Under the pieces are notes generated by a model that was not told the DNA's origin, ran no database searches, and worked only from the letters and a program-made list of their open reading frames with translations. This document shows positions 19,001 to 27,355 of a stretch of DNA of 64,000 nt, one piece after another (position 1 is the first letter of the stretch; the number at the start of each line of letters is the position of its first letter). A program made the translations under genes and the position numbers. The stretch comes from Nostoc sp. FACHB-110 (GTDB lineage Bacteria > Cyanobacteriota > Cyanobacteriia > Cyanobacteriales > Nostocaceae), in NCBI RefSeq assembly GCF_014697425.1, contig NZ_JACJRU010000029.1, positions 27,685 through 91,684 on the forward strand. Reading direction: 5' to 3'.

Positions 19001-19003
19001 TCA

Positions 19004-19090
19004 AGGGTGTGGGGTGTAGGTTAGAGGTTGTTTTCCCACACCCCATACTTACAAGCCCCTGCTTGTAAGTATGGGGTTCCCTACACCCTT
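19004..19090. terminator. strong nested hairpin between convergent genes
   Basis: A perfect 16-bp stem (CCCCATACTTACAAGC at 19041-19056, complement at 19061-19076) with a 4-base loop, inside outer GGGTGT/ACACCC pairing. It lies between the convergent SLH protein and the 849-residue protein, so it can stop transcription from both sides. Bases 19011-19044 repeat 4527-4560 exactly. Confidence 0.75.
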
Positions 19091-19123
19091 TTCATCCACC
19101 TTTTACCCTCAACCATTTCTGAT

Positions 19124-21673
19124 TTAAATGATTTTTACCCCGAGAATTTTTAACATTCTCATATCGTTATCAATATTCAGTGCCGTCAACTCTTGCCCCA
19201 ACAAATAAAATTTACCTTTAATAGTGACACAACTATCAACATTATTCATCATAATTGTTGCATCTCGTTGATTATTTACACCTTTAAGCAGGAAAATTCC
19301 CGCCAAATTAAAACTACCGGAAGTAGTTAGTATCTGACTATTAACGCTAGCAATCAAATTCACAAAAGTATAACCAAAAAACTTCAGATTTCCGGCAATA
19401 CTAGCTGAGTTATTTAGTTTACCATTCGTACCTTTGCCTAAAGTAACTGTAGCACCATTAAAAGCTAAAATCCCAAAGTTTAAATTGCTATAAGCTTGAA
19501 AACCATTTGCGTTGAGGCGAATACCTAATGCCGAAAATTGTTTGCCAAGTATAATCATATCTCCCACTCCAAAAAGCTGTTTATTTGGAGCATCAAGTTG
19601 AAAATCTGGGACATTTAGATTGAGTAAACTGCCTAAATTAATAGCTGAATTTTTAATGGCAATATTTTGACTGTTAAATGATAAAGTCCCACAACCTAAA
19701 GATTGATTAAACGCAGTAATACTTGCTGTACCTGTAGCACTTTTGGCTGGCAAATCAACTATGAGGCTAGGAACATTCAAACTCAAGAACCCTAATAAAT
19801 TTAGCTGTACATCTTTGAGGTTAACACTAGTTTTATTCACATCAAATGTAATTCCTGCCAGAGTATTACCCAAAACAGAAATTTTTCCGTAACCACTACC
19901 ATTACCAGATTCTCTATCAAGATTTAGGGCATCAATATCAATGCTAACGATATTTGCTAAGTTGATGTCAAAGTTTTTAAATGTCGCACTACTAGATGTA
20001 ATTTTAAATTCAACATTGGCAATTTCGTTATCAAAAATCTCTACATATCCATCACCTTGTAAATACTGCTCAGTTGGTGTTACTTTTAATACTAAATCTA
20101 AAGTTTCATCATCTGCACCTTTAATTTTGATAAAGCCTAAATCAATTTCGCTAACTTTTAATAAACCACTAATATTTTTAAAATCTTTATCGCTGTGCAG
20201 AATTAAAATTGCTGCATGTCCCCAAGCATTAACTTTACCATTAATTTCTAAGCCTTCTGTAATCTGTTGCCCGGCAATTGTTGTTGGGAAGGGAACATAC
20301 TTAATTAAAGAATTCAGTTCACCATCATCATCGCCATCAAGTGGTTCAATAGATAAATTCATCAATTTATCTAAAAATCCTATGGCTTTATTAATTAAAT
20401 CAATAGAATAACCGACTTGTTTGCTAATAAAAGCGGTAACTGGCCCGCGCCACAATTGGATTAAGTTGACTGCTTGGCGAGGATTTAAAATTAATGCTAG
20501 TTTTTGCGGATCATTGGTATCCATGAGGAATGCTACCTCAAGGTCAGTTTGTTGCCATTTCAAATCACCAATGAAGCCAAAATTATCAAAATAAGGAGGT
20601 AAATAAGTTCCGCCTCCTTGAAACCTAACATTGCGAAGTTCAGTTCCTACTAAACCGTAGGGATTACACCATGATTTTTCACTTTTTTGACTAAAAAATG
20701 CTGTTAAAGATTCGGGTTCGAGAGAGAGATTACCAGATAATAAAAGTGGCGGTTCATTTTTTTGGCTGGGATCATAGCCTTGCAAAATTAAATTGCCTGT
20801 TAACCCCAAGTTGGGTTTAAAGTTTGAGCCAATATTTAACCCAACAAGTAAATTATTAAAAGTAGCCTTAAATTGTTTTTGACAAAATAGCTGAATATCA
20901 CCTGCAATATTACCTAATAAGTTCACTTGTCCTACAGGATTAAAGCTAATAATGGCTGTGCAGCTAGAAATACCTAAACTCTTATGAATAAAACCGCCCA
21001 AGCTTGGATGAAAATCATTAAATTTGATATCGCCAATAAAATTAAATCCTTTGTTTAGGTTAATACAACCTAACTTGGGATGGGTGAAAGAATATCCTCT
21101 GTCAGTTAAGATTAAATCTGGACTCTTTAATTTTAAATCGCTAATAACAGGTAGTGTATTTGTTAAGTTGCTAAAATTAAAGCCTTTGGGCAATTTATAT
21201 TGTAATGTTGTTTGTTTCCCAAAAAATAGTTCGACTTTTTTTTGATTGAGCAAGCCGATAATACTGAGTTCAACTTCTTTTTTGTTTTTAATCAGTCGAT
21301 ATTTTGGGGATTTTATAGTAATTTCCCGACTGCCAAATATTTCAGTAATAATTCTCTCAATCAAAGCATTCATGTATGGAACTGTACTATGAATGCCAAA
21401 GGTTTTGTCTAAGTTCAAGAACAAATCTTGACCTAAATCTAAATAAATATCTGAATTGGATGGAACTAACTTTTTATCTTCTAATATTCCCAGTTTTGCT
21501 TGCAGATTGTCCGGCAATTTAATTACAGCGGCTTCCATGATATTAGACATAAGTAAATTCCCACTAAACAGCAGGCTCAATATTAGTGAAAAATCAAGAT
21601 GGCTGAATATATATTCTTGGCTTGCTAGACCAAGAGTGCAGCAAAGAATAGTAAATAGTATGACAATAGGCAA
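19124..21673 (-). CDS. large exported repeat-like protein of unknown function
   Basis: 849 residues with a hydrophobic N-terminus (about 2-20, with a second hydrophobic stretch near 28-42) suggesting export. The rest is dominated by short beta-strand-like segments rich in Leu, Asn, Gly, Asp and Ile. Between about 640 and 770 a unit of roughly 55 residues repeats loosely (LGFLSLNVPSLIVDLPAKS, then LGSLLNLNVPDFQLDAPNKQ), giving LNVP-x4-D-x-P landmarks. A DGDDDGE acidic stretch near 440 might bind calcium. It looks like a beta-rich envelope or tubular lipid-binding protein, but I recognise no family. Monocistronic, ending before a strong terminator. Confidence 0.75.
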   Translation of the reverse strand: MPIVILFTILCCTLGLASQEYIFSHLDFSLILSLLFSGNLLMSNIMEAAVIKLPDNLQAKLGILEDKKLVPSNSDIYLDLGQDLFLNLDKTFGIHSTVPYMNALIERIITEIFGSREITIKSPKYRLIKNKKEVELSIIGLLNQKKVELFFGKQTTLQYKLPKGFNFSNLTNTLPVISDLKLKSPDLILTDRGYSFTHPKLGCINLNKGFNFIGDIKFNDFHPSLGGFIHKSLGISSCTAIISFNPVGQVNLLGNIAGDIQLFCQKQFKATFNNLLVGLNIGSNFKPNLGLTGNLILQGYDPSQKNEPPLLLSGNLSLEPESLTAFFSQKSEKSWCNPYGLVGTELRNVRFQGGGTYLPPYFDNFGFIGDLKWQQTDLEVAFLMDTNDPQKLALILNPRQAVNLIQLWRGPVTAFISKQVGYSIDLINKAIGFLDKLMNLSIEPLDGDDDGELNSLIKYVPFPTTIAGQQITEGLEINGKVNAWGHAAILILHSDKDFKNISGLLKVSEIDLGFIKIKGADDETLDLVLKVTPTEQYLQGDGYVEIFDNEIANVEFKITSSSATFKNFDINLANIVSIDIDALNLDRESGNGSGYGKISVLGNTLAGITFDVNKTSVNLKDVQLNLLGFLSLNVPSLIVDLPAKSATGTASITAFNQSLGCGTLSFNSQNIAIKNSAINLGSLLNLNVPDFQLDAPNKQLFGVGDMIILGKQFSALGIRLNANGFQAYSNLNFGILAFNGATVTLGKGTNGKLNNSASIAGNLKFFGYTFVNLIASVNSQILTTSGSFNLAGIFLLKGVNNQRDATIMMNNVDSCVTIKGKFYLLGQELTALNIDNDMRMLKILGVKII

Positions 21674-21806
21674 TTTTAGTCCTTTTGATTTTAACAGCTA
21701 AATCTCGTTTTAGGACTATGCTGATATTTATTAATAAATTTAAAAATTTGCTAACAATTTTGGCCAGATTATATAGCATTGTCCGCCAAAATCAGGCTAT
21801 GCTTTT

Positions 21807-22523
21807 TTAATTGTGGACTGTGCCATCGGGCATAATTGCACCTTGTAAATCGGCATCAGTGAGAACAGCACCCGTGAGGTCAGCACTTTGCAAGTTAGCT
21901 TTTCGTAAAACAGTGCCACTAAGATTGGCATAACTCAAATCTGCATTTTTTAAACTAGCACCACTAAGGTCTGTTGCGAGATTTCCCCATTGAATTGTGC
22001 GACTGAGATTAGCTCGACACAATCTCGCATTATCTAAGTTTGCATGATGCATAGAAGCGGCTCTGAGGTCGGCGTAACTTAAATCTGCTCCAGTTAATTT
22101 TGCATATCCTAAGTCTGTGCGTTGGTTGGAACTAGGGCGCAAATCTGCTTGAAATAATAAGCAAAGAGATAAATCAGCATGATTCAAATTAGCTCCGCAT
22201 AAGCTAGCTTTGATTAAGTTAGCTTCTTCTAATCGGGTTTGAACTAATTTTGCCCCGGTCAAGTCTGCTTCTCGCAGAATGGCTGCATACAAGTCTGCTT
22301 CACTCAAGTCTGTTCCCCAAAGGATGGCTTCGCTTAAATCGGCTTTTCTTAAACAGGTGCGGCTAAAGTTGCTTTTACCTAACCTTGTTTGGCGTAAGTC
22401 TGCATAGCTTAAATCTGCGCCTGTGAGGTTGGCGTTGGTAAATTCTGCTTCTAAGAGATTAATTCGTTGAAAGTTGCGCTTTCCGGCTGCGTAATGTTTG
22501 ATAATTTCATCTATATTCATCAT
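21807..22523 (-). CDS. pentapeptide repeat protein
   Basis: 238 residues built almost entirely of A(D/N)LxX pentapeptides, such as ANLTGADLSYADL, from about residue 27 to 230. These fold as a right-handed quadrilateral beta-helix. Such proteins are numerous in Nostocales and mostly unassigned; no membrane segment, kinase or protease domain is attached here. The N-terminal 25 residues (DEIIKHYAAGKRNFQRINL) form the usual helical cap. The ATG at 22520 (second codon of an ATG pair) is equally plausible as the start. Confidence 0.88.
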   Translation of the reverse strand: MMNIDEIIKHYAAGKRNFQRINLLEAEFTNANLTGADLSYADLRQTRLGKSNFSRTCLRKADLSEAILWGTDLSEADLYAAILREADLTGAKLVQTRLEEANLIKASLCGANLNHADLSLCLLFQADLRPSSNQRTDLGYAKLTGADLSYADLRAASMHHANLDNARLCRANLSRTIQWGNLATDLSGASLKNADLSYANLSGTVLRKANLQSADLTGAVLTDADLQGAIMPDGTVHN

Positions 22524-22626
22524 TTACTCAACTTTTAATTAAAAACTGAAGATAGCATCAATAATAATTAACTAAATTACAGCTAATTTACTCTGATGTT
22601 TTCTGGTTGTAAGTGTTTGTAATTAC

Positions 22627-23718
22627 TTATCGGGTGAATTCTGCCATCAGTTCTGCGACAGAGATGATCTGCTCGGTTTTACCAATGTTTGTCCCCGAAA
22701 AAATTAAACCATTTTCGATATCTCCACGCGCGGCTTGAGAAAGTGCTTGCAATAAGCAATAAGTTTTTCCTTTGTCTCGACATAAGCATACTTCTAAACA
22801 ATTAGCAATACAACGCCGCTCTAAGGTGGATGCGTTAGCTGTGACTTTTTCGGTAAATAAATTACTCAAAGCACGACTGGGTTTTCCGACGGGGCTGGGT
22901 ACGGTGACAATATCTGTGATGTTGGCTTGGAGATGACGCACTTTATAACGGATATCAGCATCACATTCTTGGGTGGTAATGAAGCGAGTGCCAATCTGCA
23001 CACCATTTGCGCCAATTTGCATCATCTTCTCTATATCGTGGCGATCGCAAATTCCTCCTGAGACTATCAAAGGTATCATCACACCGATATGCGTGGTTAA
23101 ATATTCGCGTAGTTGCGAAATTACGGTTGCAACTGAAAATCCTGGCGTGTTTGCCTGTTCGCATTGGCTAAAATGACCGCCTATCATTTGGCAATTTTCG
23201 ACAATCAAAGCATCAGGCAAGCGATGATATCGACTTTGCCAAGTTTGACAAAGATACTTTGCATCATCTACGTTGGCGACGGTGGGCATCAATGCCACAT
23301 CTGGATAATCTGCAATGTAAGTAGGTAAGCTTAGGGGTAATCCGGCGGCGGTGATGATTAAATTTGCGCCTTCGGCGGCGGCGGTTTGCGCTAGTACAGA
23401 ATAATCTTTGGTCGCAACTAAAATATTCACCCCAATGATCCCATCAGGACTGATGTAGCGGGCTTTGGCTAATTCATCTATTAAAGCGAGTTTATTGGCT
23501 GTAAAAAAGCTTTGACGTTTACGCCTGTCAAAATACGGAGAATCTAACCCTATCCCCAAAGTGGCAATTACTCCCACTCCCCCAGCATTGGCTACAGCCC
23601 CAGCTAGATTTGCTCCCGATACACGGACAGCCATTGCACCTTGCACAATGGGATAGCGCGCGATATGTTTGCCAATCCGTAAGGGATGGAGTGGAGAAGC
23701 GATCACAGAATTACTCAT
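22627..23718 (-). CDS. nitronate monooxygenase (2-nitropropane dioxygenase family)
   Basis: FMN-dependent TIM-barrel enzyme that oxidises alkyl nitronates. The 363 residues include the N-terminal YPIVQGAMAVRVSGANLAGA FMN-binding start, a catalytic-region His (QMIGGHFS near 183), the phosphate-binding SGGICDRHDIEKMMQIGANG and the GTRFITTQE motif, in the expected order. The C-terminal 60 residues have a Cys-rich patch (RRCIANCLEVCLCRD) that is less usual and could bind a metal. It is read towards the pentapeptide gene and lies 280 bases downstream of a 22-bp palindrome. Confidence 0.85.
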   Translation of the reverse strand: MSNSVIASPLHPLRIGKHIARYPIVQGAMAVRVSGANLAGAVANAGGVGVIATLGIGLDSPYFDRRKRQSFFTANKLALIDELAKARYISPDGIIGVNILVATKDYSVLAQTAAAEGANLIITAAGLPLSLPTYIADYPDVALMPTVANVDDAKYLCQTWQSRYHRLPDALIVENCQMIGGHFSQCEQANTPGFSVATVISQLREYLTTHIGVMIPLIVSGGICDRHDIEKMMQIGANGVQIGTRFITTQECDADIRYKVRHLQANITDIVTVPSPVGKPSRALSNLFTEKVTANASTLERRCIANCLEVCLCRDKGKTYCLLQALSQAARGDIENGLIFSGTNIGKTEQIISVAELMAEFTR

Positions 23719-23997
23719 TCATTAACTAAATAGCTGTGGAGTAATTTTATCATCACTGTGTGACTTCTTAGATACAAGGGTTGAGGGTGTGGTACTAAGA
23801 AAAGCTGAAAGCTTGTGTAGGCACGGTGTAGGGGAAAATTAAGAAAACCAAATATCGAGTACAAACATAAATATTGTCCTTCTTCACTCACCCCACATCC
23901 AAAAGCTTTATAGGTAATGGATTTAGCGTTATCTTTAGTGCCATTCGGTTTAAGGGTGGGGGCAAGAGGCAAGAAGTTTTTAATACTACTTGACGAA

Positions 23998-24019
23998 TTT
24001 ATAACTAATTAGTTATAAA
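23998..24019. promoter_or_regulatory. 22-bp perfect palindrome, candidate ArsR operator
   Basis: The core TATAACTAATTAGTTATA is perfectly symmetric and extends two bases on each side. The same half-site (TATAACTAAT) occurs twice in the arsR promoter region at 24587-24614, so this is probably a second site for the ArsR regulator. It could control a transcript running right towards the terminator at 24159, or the nitronate monooxygenase to the left. Confidence 0.55.
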
Positions 24020-24029
24020 AAATAGCAGT

Positions 24030-24181
24030 CACTAAGCGAATCTATGCAAGCATGAAAAAATTCTTTGGTTTAAATCTATAAGATTTAAATACCTGTTTAA
24101 ATCTAACAACGCCAGCTGGATTCGGGTGACGTATGCCTTAACCCTGTTATTTAGTTTGCACCCCCTGTTGGGGGTGTTTTT
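24030..24181 (+). ncRNA. candidate small RNA ending at an intrinsic terminator
   Basis: No gene is seen between the operator-like palindrome and a textbook terminator, yet the terminator points right and so implies a plus-strand transcript. The interval has a hairpin (TTTAAATCTATAAGATTTAAA, symmetric about 24080) and only an 8-codon ORF. The boundaries are guesses; this rests on the terminator and palindrome only. Confidence 0.3.
24159..24181 (+). terminator. intrinsic terminator
   Basis: CACCCCC (24159-24165), loop TGTT, GGGGGTG (24170-24176), then TTTTT. It terminates rightward transcription; the convergent arsR gene ends 11 bases further on. Confidence 0.75.
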
Positions 24182-24191
24182 CAATGTTTAT

Positions 24192-24554
24192 TTAAAAAAT
24201 CGCTTTATTAGTGCGTAGAGATTTCAAACTTTCAGCCTGTTGTAAGATACGTTCACTGATGCGATCGCAGACTAACTCACAAAGCTCAAATATCATTGGG
24301 TCTGCAATCTCATAATAAGCACTAGTACCTTTAGGCTGACGCGTTAAAATTCCGGCTTGAGTTAATACTTTTAGATGTTTAGACAGATTTGCTTGACCTA
24401 AGCCAGTCGCCTCTGCAATTTCCATCACATTCATCGGCCCTAGCTTGAGACAAGTCACAATTTGTAAGCGACTTACTTCTGATAGCACCTTGAAATAGTC
24501 AGCAACAGCCGCAAGAATTGTGGGATCGGCGTTAGATGGCTTGATGTTTGGCAT
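24192..24554 (-). CDS. ArsR-family winged-helix repressor
   Basis: 120 residues. The helix-turn-helix is MEIAEATGLGQANLSKHLKVL (about 43-63, with one residue trimmed in quoting the turn), followed by the wing ILTRQPKGTSAYYEI. The classic metal site in helix alpha3 (ELCVC) is absent, but Cys residues in the first helix region (near 36) and in the last helix (FELCELVCDRI, near 91 and 95) could sense a metal, a persulfide or redox state. Half-site repeats in its own promoter suggest autoregulation. Confidence 0.88.
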   Translation of the reverse strand: MPNIKPSNADPTILAAVADYFKVLSEVSRLQIVTCLKLGPMNVMEIAEATGLGQANLSKHLKVLTQAGILTRQPKGTSAYYEIADPMIFELCELVCDRISERILQQAESLKSLRTNKAIF

Positions 24555-25166
24555 AGGAAAATTTAATCGCCAGCATTAACAATCGTTTTATAACTAATTG
24601 GTATTATAACTAAATGTCAATTAATTGTAAAAATATAATCGTAGTCGATTATACCTATAAAATGGTGATTTTGGATATCAAGTTTCAAAATATAGGGATA
24701 AGAAAGTTTTATAAATTCTGCCTTTAAATATCTTGATTATCCATTATTTAAGTTACTTTTTGAATGACAAATCCTTGATGTAGGAATCCTGTTTGATTTT
24801 TAAATCTAGTTTTGTGGGTAGGGAGTAGGGAATAGTTATTTTTACTTTATCAGAACTTACGCAAAATTAGGAAAAACGTAGACGCGCAAGCTGCTTCCCG
24901 CAAGGTACTGCAAAGGGCGCAAAGGAAAAGAAGTTATAAGAGTTTGAGAGAGTTTTTGCGTCAGTCCTATTTATTAATTAATTAAATGCAGATAACACAA
25001 AGAGGACAATTATAGAGATTAATTTTGTTTGAGATTTTAAATATTATTATTAAGCAACATATAGGTTAATAAAGTCAAAATTACATGAGTTAAATATCAC
25101 TTTGAAATTAAAAATGAGGAATCTAAATGTGATAAGAGTACGTTAGTTTGAATCTTTAGAAAATAT
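24555..25166. repeat. 612-base gene-free region holding a palindromic dispersed repeat
   Basis: From about 24851 to 24970 an element starts AGAACTTACGCAAAA and ends TTTTGCGTCAGTCCT, imperfect inverted termini, with a GTAGACGCGCAAGCTGCTTC core that is a variant of the core seen near 1741 and 29720. The rest is AT-rich and holds the arsR promoter on the left and presumably the pfkA promoter on the right. Confidence 0.5.
24587..24614 (-). promoter_or_regulatory. direct half-sites in the arsR promoter
   Basis: TATAACTAAT (24589-24598) and TATAACTAAA (24605-24614) are spaced about 16 bases apart, 35-60 bases upstream of the arsR start. They match the halves of the palindrome at 23998-24019, supporting autoregulation. 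Confidence 0.5.
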
Positions 25167-26246
25167 ATGGGTCAAGGTAAACGAATTGGCATTCTGACTA
25201 GTGGAGGAGATTGCTCTGGTTTGAATGCAGTAATTAGGGCTGTGGTTCATTGTGCTTGTAGAAAAGGCTGGGAAGTCTTTGGAATTCGTCAAGCAACTCT
25301 GGGATTAATGGCGCGTCCACCGCAATGTACAAAACTCGAAATCGAGCAAGTTGATCCACTGTTAACTTCTGGTGGGACAATGTTAGGCACTACAAATAAG
25401 GGTGATCCTTTTGCTTTTCCGATGAGTGATGGGAGTGTGTGCGATCGCTCCCAAGAAATTATTGCCGGCTATCATCAACTAGGTTTAGATGCTTTGATTG
25501 GAATTGGTGGCGATGGGAGTTTAGCAATTTTGCGTCGCCTCGCCCAACAAGGGGGAATTAATTTAGTTGGTATTCCCAAAACAATTGATAATGATATTGG
25601 CATTACAGAACACGCAATTGGCTTTGATACAGCCGTAAATATTGCCACAGAAGCCCTCGATAGGTTGCATTTTACAGCTGCTTCTCATAGCCGGGTGATG
25701 ATTTTAGAAGTGATGGGGCGTGATGCGGGACACATTGCGATCGCGGCGGGAATTGCTGGGGGCGCAGATGTAATTTTAATTCCGGAAATTCCCTACAATC
25801 TCGACCACATTTGCTACAAGATTAAACAACGCCAAGAAGAAGGGAAAAACTATTGTTTAATTATTGTTTCTGAGGCTGTTAAAACGCAAGATGGTGCGGC
25901 TATGACGATGACAAATCGTTTAGGGCAATCGCGCTATGGCGGTATCGGTGAATACTTAGCAGACCAAATTAGCGATCGCATTGGTGCAGAAACAAGAGTC
26001 ACAGTCTTAGGTCATATTCAACGCGGTGGTACGGCTTCACCCCTAGATAGACTCGTAGCCTCAGCCTTTGGTGTAGCCGCCGTTAATTTAATTGCCGCAG
26101 GTAAATATGACTACATGGTGACATGGCAAAATCGCCAAGTTTTTGCCGTACCCATTGCCGAAGCGATCGCTCAATATCGCGCAGTTAACCCAGAAGATAC
26201 TTTAGTGAAAACTGCTCGCGGCTTGGGTATTTATTTAGGGGAATAG
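25167..26246 (+). CDS. pfkA: 6-phosphofructokinase
   Basis: Phosphorylates fructose 6-phosphate to the 1,6-bisphosphate in glycolysis. The 359 residues begin with GILTSGGDCSGLNAVIRA. GIGGDGSLAI carries GGDGS rather than GGDDS, the ATP-dependent rather than PPi-dependent form. PKTIDNDI provides the catalytic Asp region, and MGRDAGHIA and GHIQRGG bind substrate. Length fits the bacterial type with the clade III-like C-terminus. The ATG at 25167 is the only sensible start. Monocistronic. Confidence 0.95.
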   Translation: MGQGKRIGILTSGGDCSGLNAVIRAVVHCACRKGWEVFGIRQATLGLMARPPQCTKLEIEQVDPLLTSGGTMLGTTNKGDPFAFPMSDGSVCDRSQEIIAGYHQLGLDALIGIGGDGSLAILRRLAQQGGINLVGIPKTIDNDIGITEHAIGFDTAVNIATEALDRLHFTAASHSRVMILEVMGRDAGHIAIAAGIAGGADVILIPEIPYNLDHICYKIKQRQEEGKNYCLIIVSEAVKTQDGAAMTMTNRLGQSRYGGIGEYLADQISDRIGAETRVTVLGHIQRGGTASPLDRLVASAFGVAAVNLIAAGKYDYMVTWQNRQVFAVPIAEAIAQYRAVNPEDTLVKTARGLGIYLGE

Positions 26247-26313
26247 GGAATCAAGAGTTACTAATTAATTGTCAATCCTATCAGCATCTTATTACTACAC
26301 AAAAGTAGCACTA

Positions 26314-26538
26314 TCACTCTATCTCTGCATCTTGATTCTCTAAGTTAACCTCAAAAGTCTTACCTTCAATCGTCACGCGATCGCCTTTGACTAATTTTCG
26401 TCCGCGGCGCGTTTCCACTAAATTATTTACTTGCACATCCCCGCCTTGAATCATCAGTTTGGCTTGTCCACCAGTTGGTGCTATACCCATTAACTTTAAA
26501 AACTGACCTAATTTAATCGTATTATCCCTGGGTTTCAT
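26314..26538 (-). CDS. S4-domain RNA-binding protein (YbcJ-like)
   Basis: 74 residues from the ATG at 26538; a GTG at 26553 would add five residues. Nearly the whole protein is one S4 domain: TIKLGQFLKLMGIAPTGGQAKLMI, quoted in two parts as IKLGQFLKLMGIAPTGGQ and AKLMIQGGDVQVNN, then ETRRGRKLVKGDRV. Small stand-alone S4 proteins of this kind bind structured RNA, often linked to ribosome assembly. It has no close partner gene; it is convergent with pfkA. Confidence 0.88.
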   Translation of the reverse strand: MKPRDNTIKLGQFLKLMGIAPTGGQAKLMIQGGDVQVNNLVETRRGRKLVKGDRVTIEGKTFEVNLENQDAEIE

Positions 26539-26828
26539 AGCCAATAAAAGCACTGCTACTCAATTATAGGTTGAAGAAGTAGCGAGTATTGTGCTGGGAA
26601 AATTTTCTGCTGAGTGCTTATGTATGTCAAGAAGAGGGGTGTGGGGTGTAGGGGAATGACAAAGGTTTTAGGACTTGCCGTGACATGATTCAACACATCT
26701 GTGCAGAAAAATAAAACTCTTCCCCCCCGCCCCCTTATGGCCTTGATGATAAGTCTGGAACAGGACACGATATTCCTAACTCTGCCTAAGTTAAAGATAA
26801 AATTACATTCCGGATAGGAAGGGGATAA

Positions 26829-27338
26829 ATGAGTTTATGTATAAAAAGAGAACTCTTAACTATTATGATTAACCATATTACAGCTTTAGAATCTTGTTGG
26901 TATAATTCTCCTCCTTGGGGCGAAGTTATGCCTGCATTAGCAGCGCAAATACAAGAAAAAGTCTTTTTAGCTAATTCTGATTTGTCCGGCTATTGCTACG
27001 GTGTGCATTGGGAAAATCAGGAATGGATTTATGCCATTGTTTGTCTTGGTGAAACACTTTACTTACCCCAGTCCGAATTCTATCCCACCAAAATATTTAA
27101 TAATATTGTTGTTGCGCCTCCAGCTTTTGAATTAGGTGATGTAGTGGAGGTAGATTTTAGCGAACAGCCAATGCAGCGCATTATTCAAGGCATTTTTCAC
27201 CTGAAAAACAGTTGGCTGTATGCTGTTGAATGGCACTCACCGATTTTAGAAGAAAAACCATCACAACAAAGTAGAATTATTTGGCTGGCTGATGTTGATT
27301 TAGTCAGAGCGATGAATGAAAAAGGAACTAGAAGCTAA
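26829..27338 (+). CDS. DUF1392-like protein, Nostocales-specific
   Basis: 169 residues without signal peptide or membrane segment. The text MINHITALESCWYNSPPWGE and GYCYGVHWENQEWIYAIVCL recalls a small family known mainly from Anabaena/Nostoc (DUF1392) of unknown function. Repeated Trp/Tyr-rich strands (FHLKNSWLYAVEWHSP) suggest a beta-barrel or SH3-like fold. An AAGGGGA ribosome site four bases before 26829 favours that ATG over the one at 26865. It lies 17 bases before the aspartoacylase-like gene, so the two are probably cotranscribed. Confidence 0.7.
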   Translation: MSLCIKRELLTIMINHITALESCWYNSPPWGEVMPALAAQIQEKVFLANSDLSGYCYGVHWENQEWIYAIVCLGETLYLPQSEFYPTKIFNNIVVAPPAFELGDVVEVDFSEQPMQRIIQGIFHLKNSWLYAVEWHSPILEEKPSQQSRIIWLADVDLVRAMNEKGTRS

Positions 27339-27355
27339 GTTATCCCCATTTCTGC

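Noticed and set aside
19941..20411. Plus-strand 156-codon frame within the 849-residue gene
   Set aside because: It is antisense to a long continuous frame with a signal-like start; Lys/Ser/Ile-rich shadow without motifs.
23715..23972. Minus-strand 85-codon frame upstream of the nitronate monooxygenase
   Set aside because: Composition is non-coding-like and it overlaps the enzyme start; no family resemblance.
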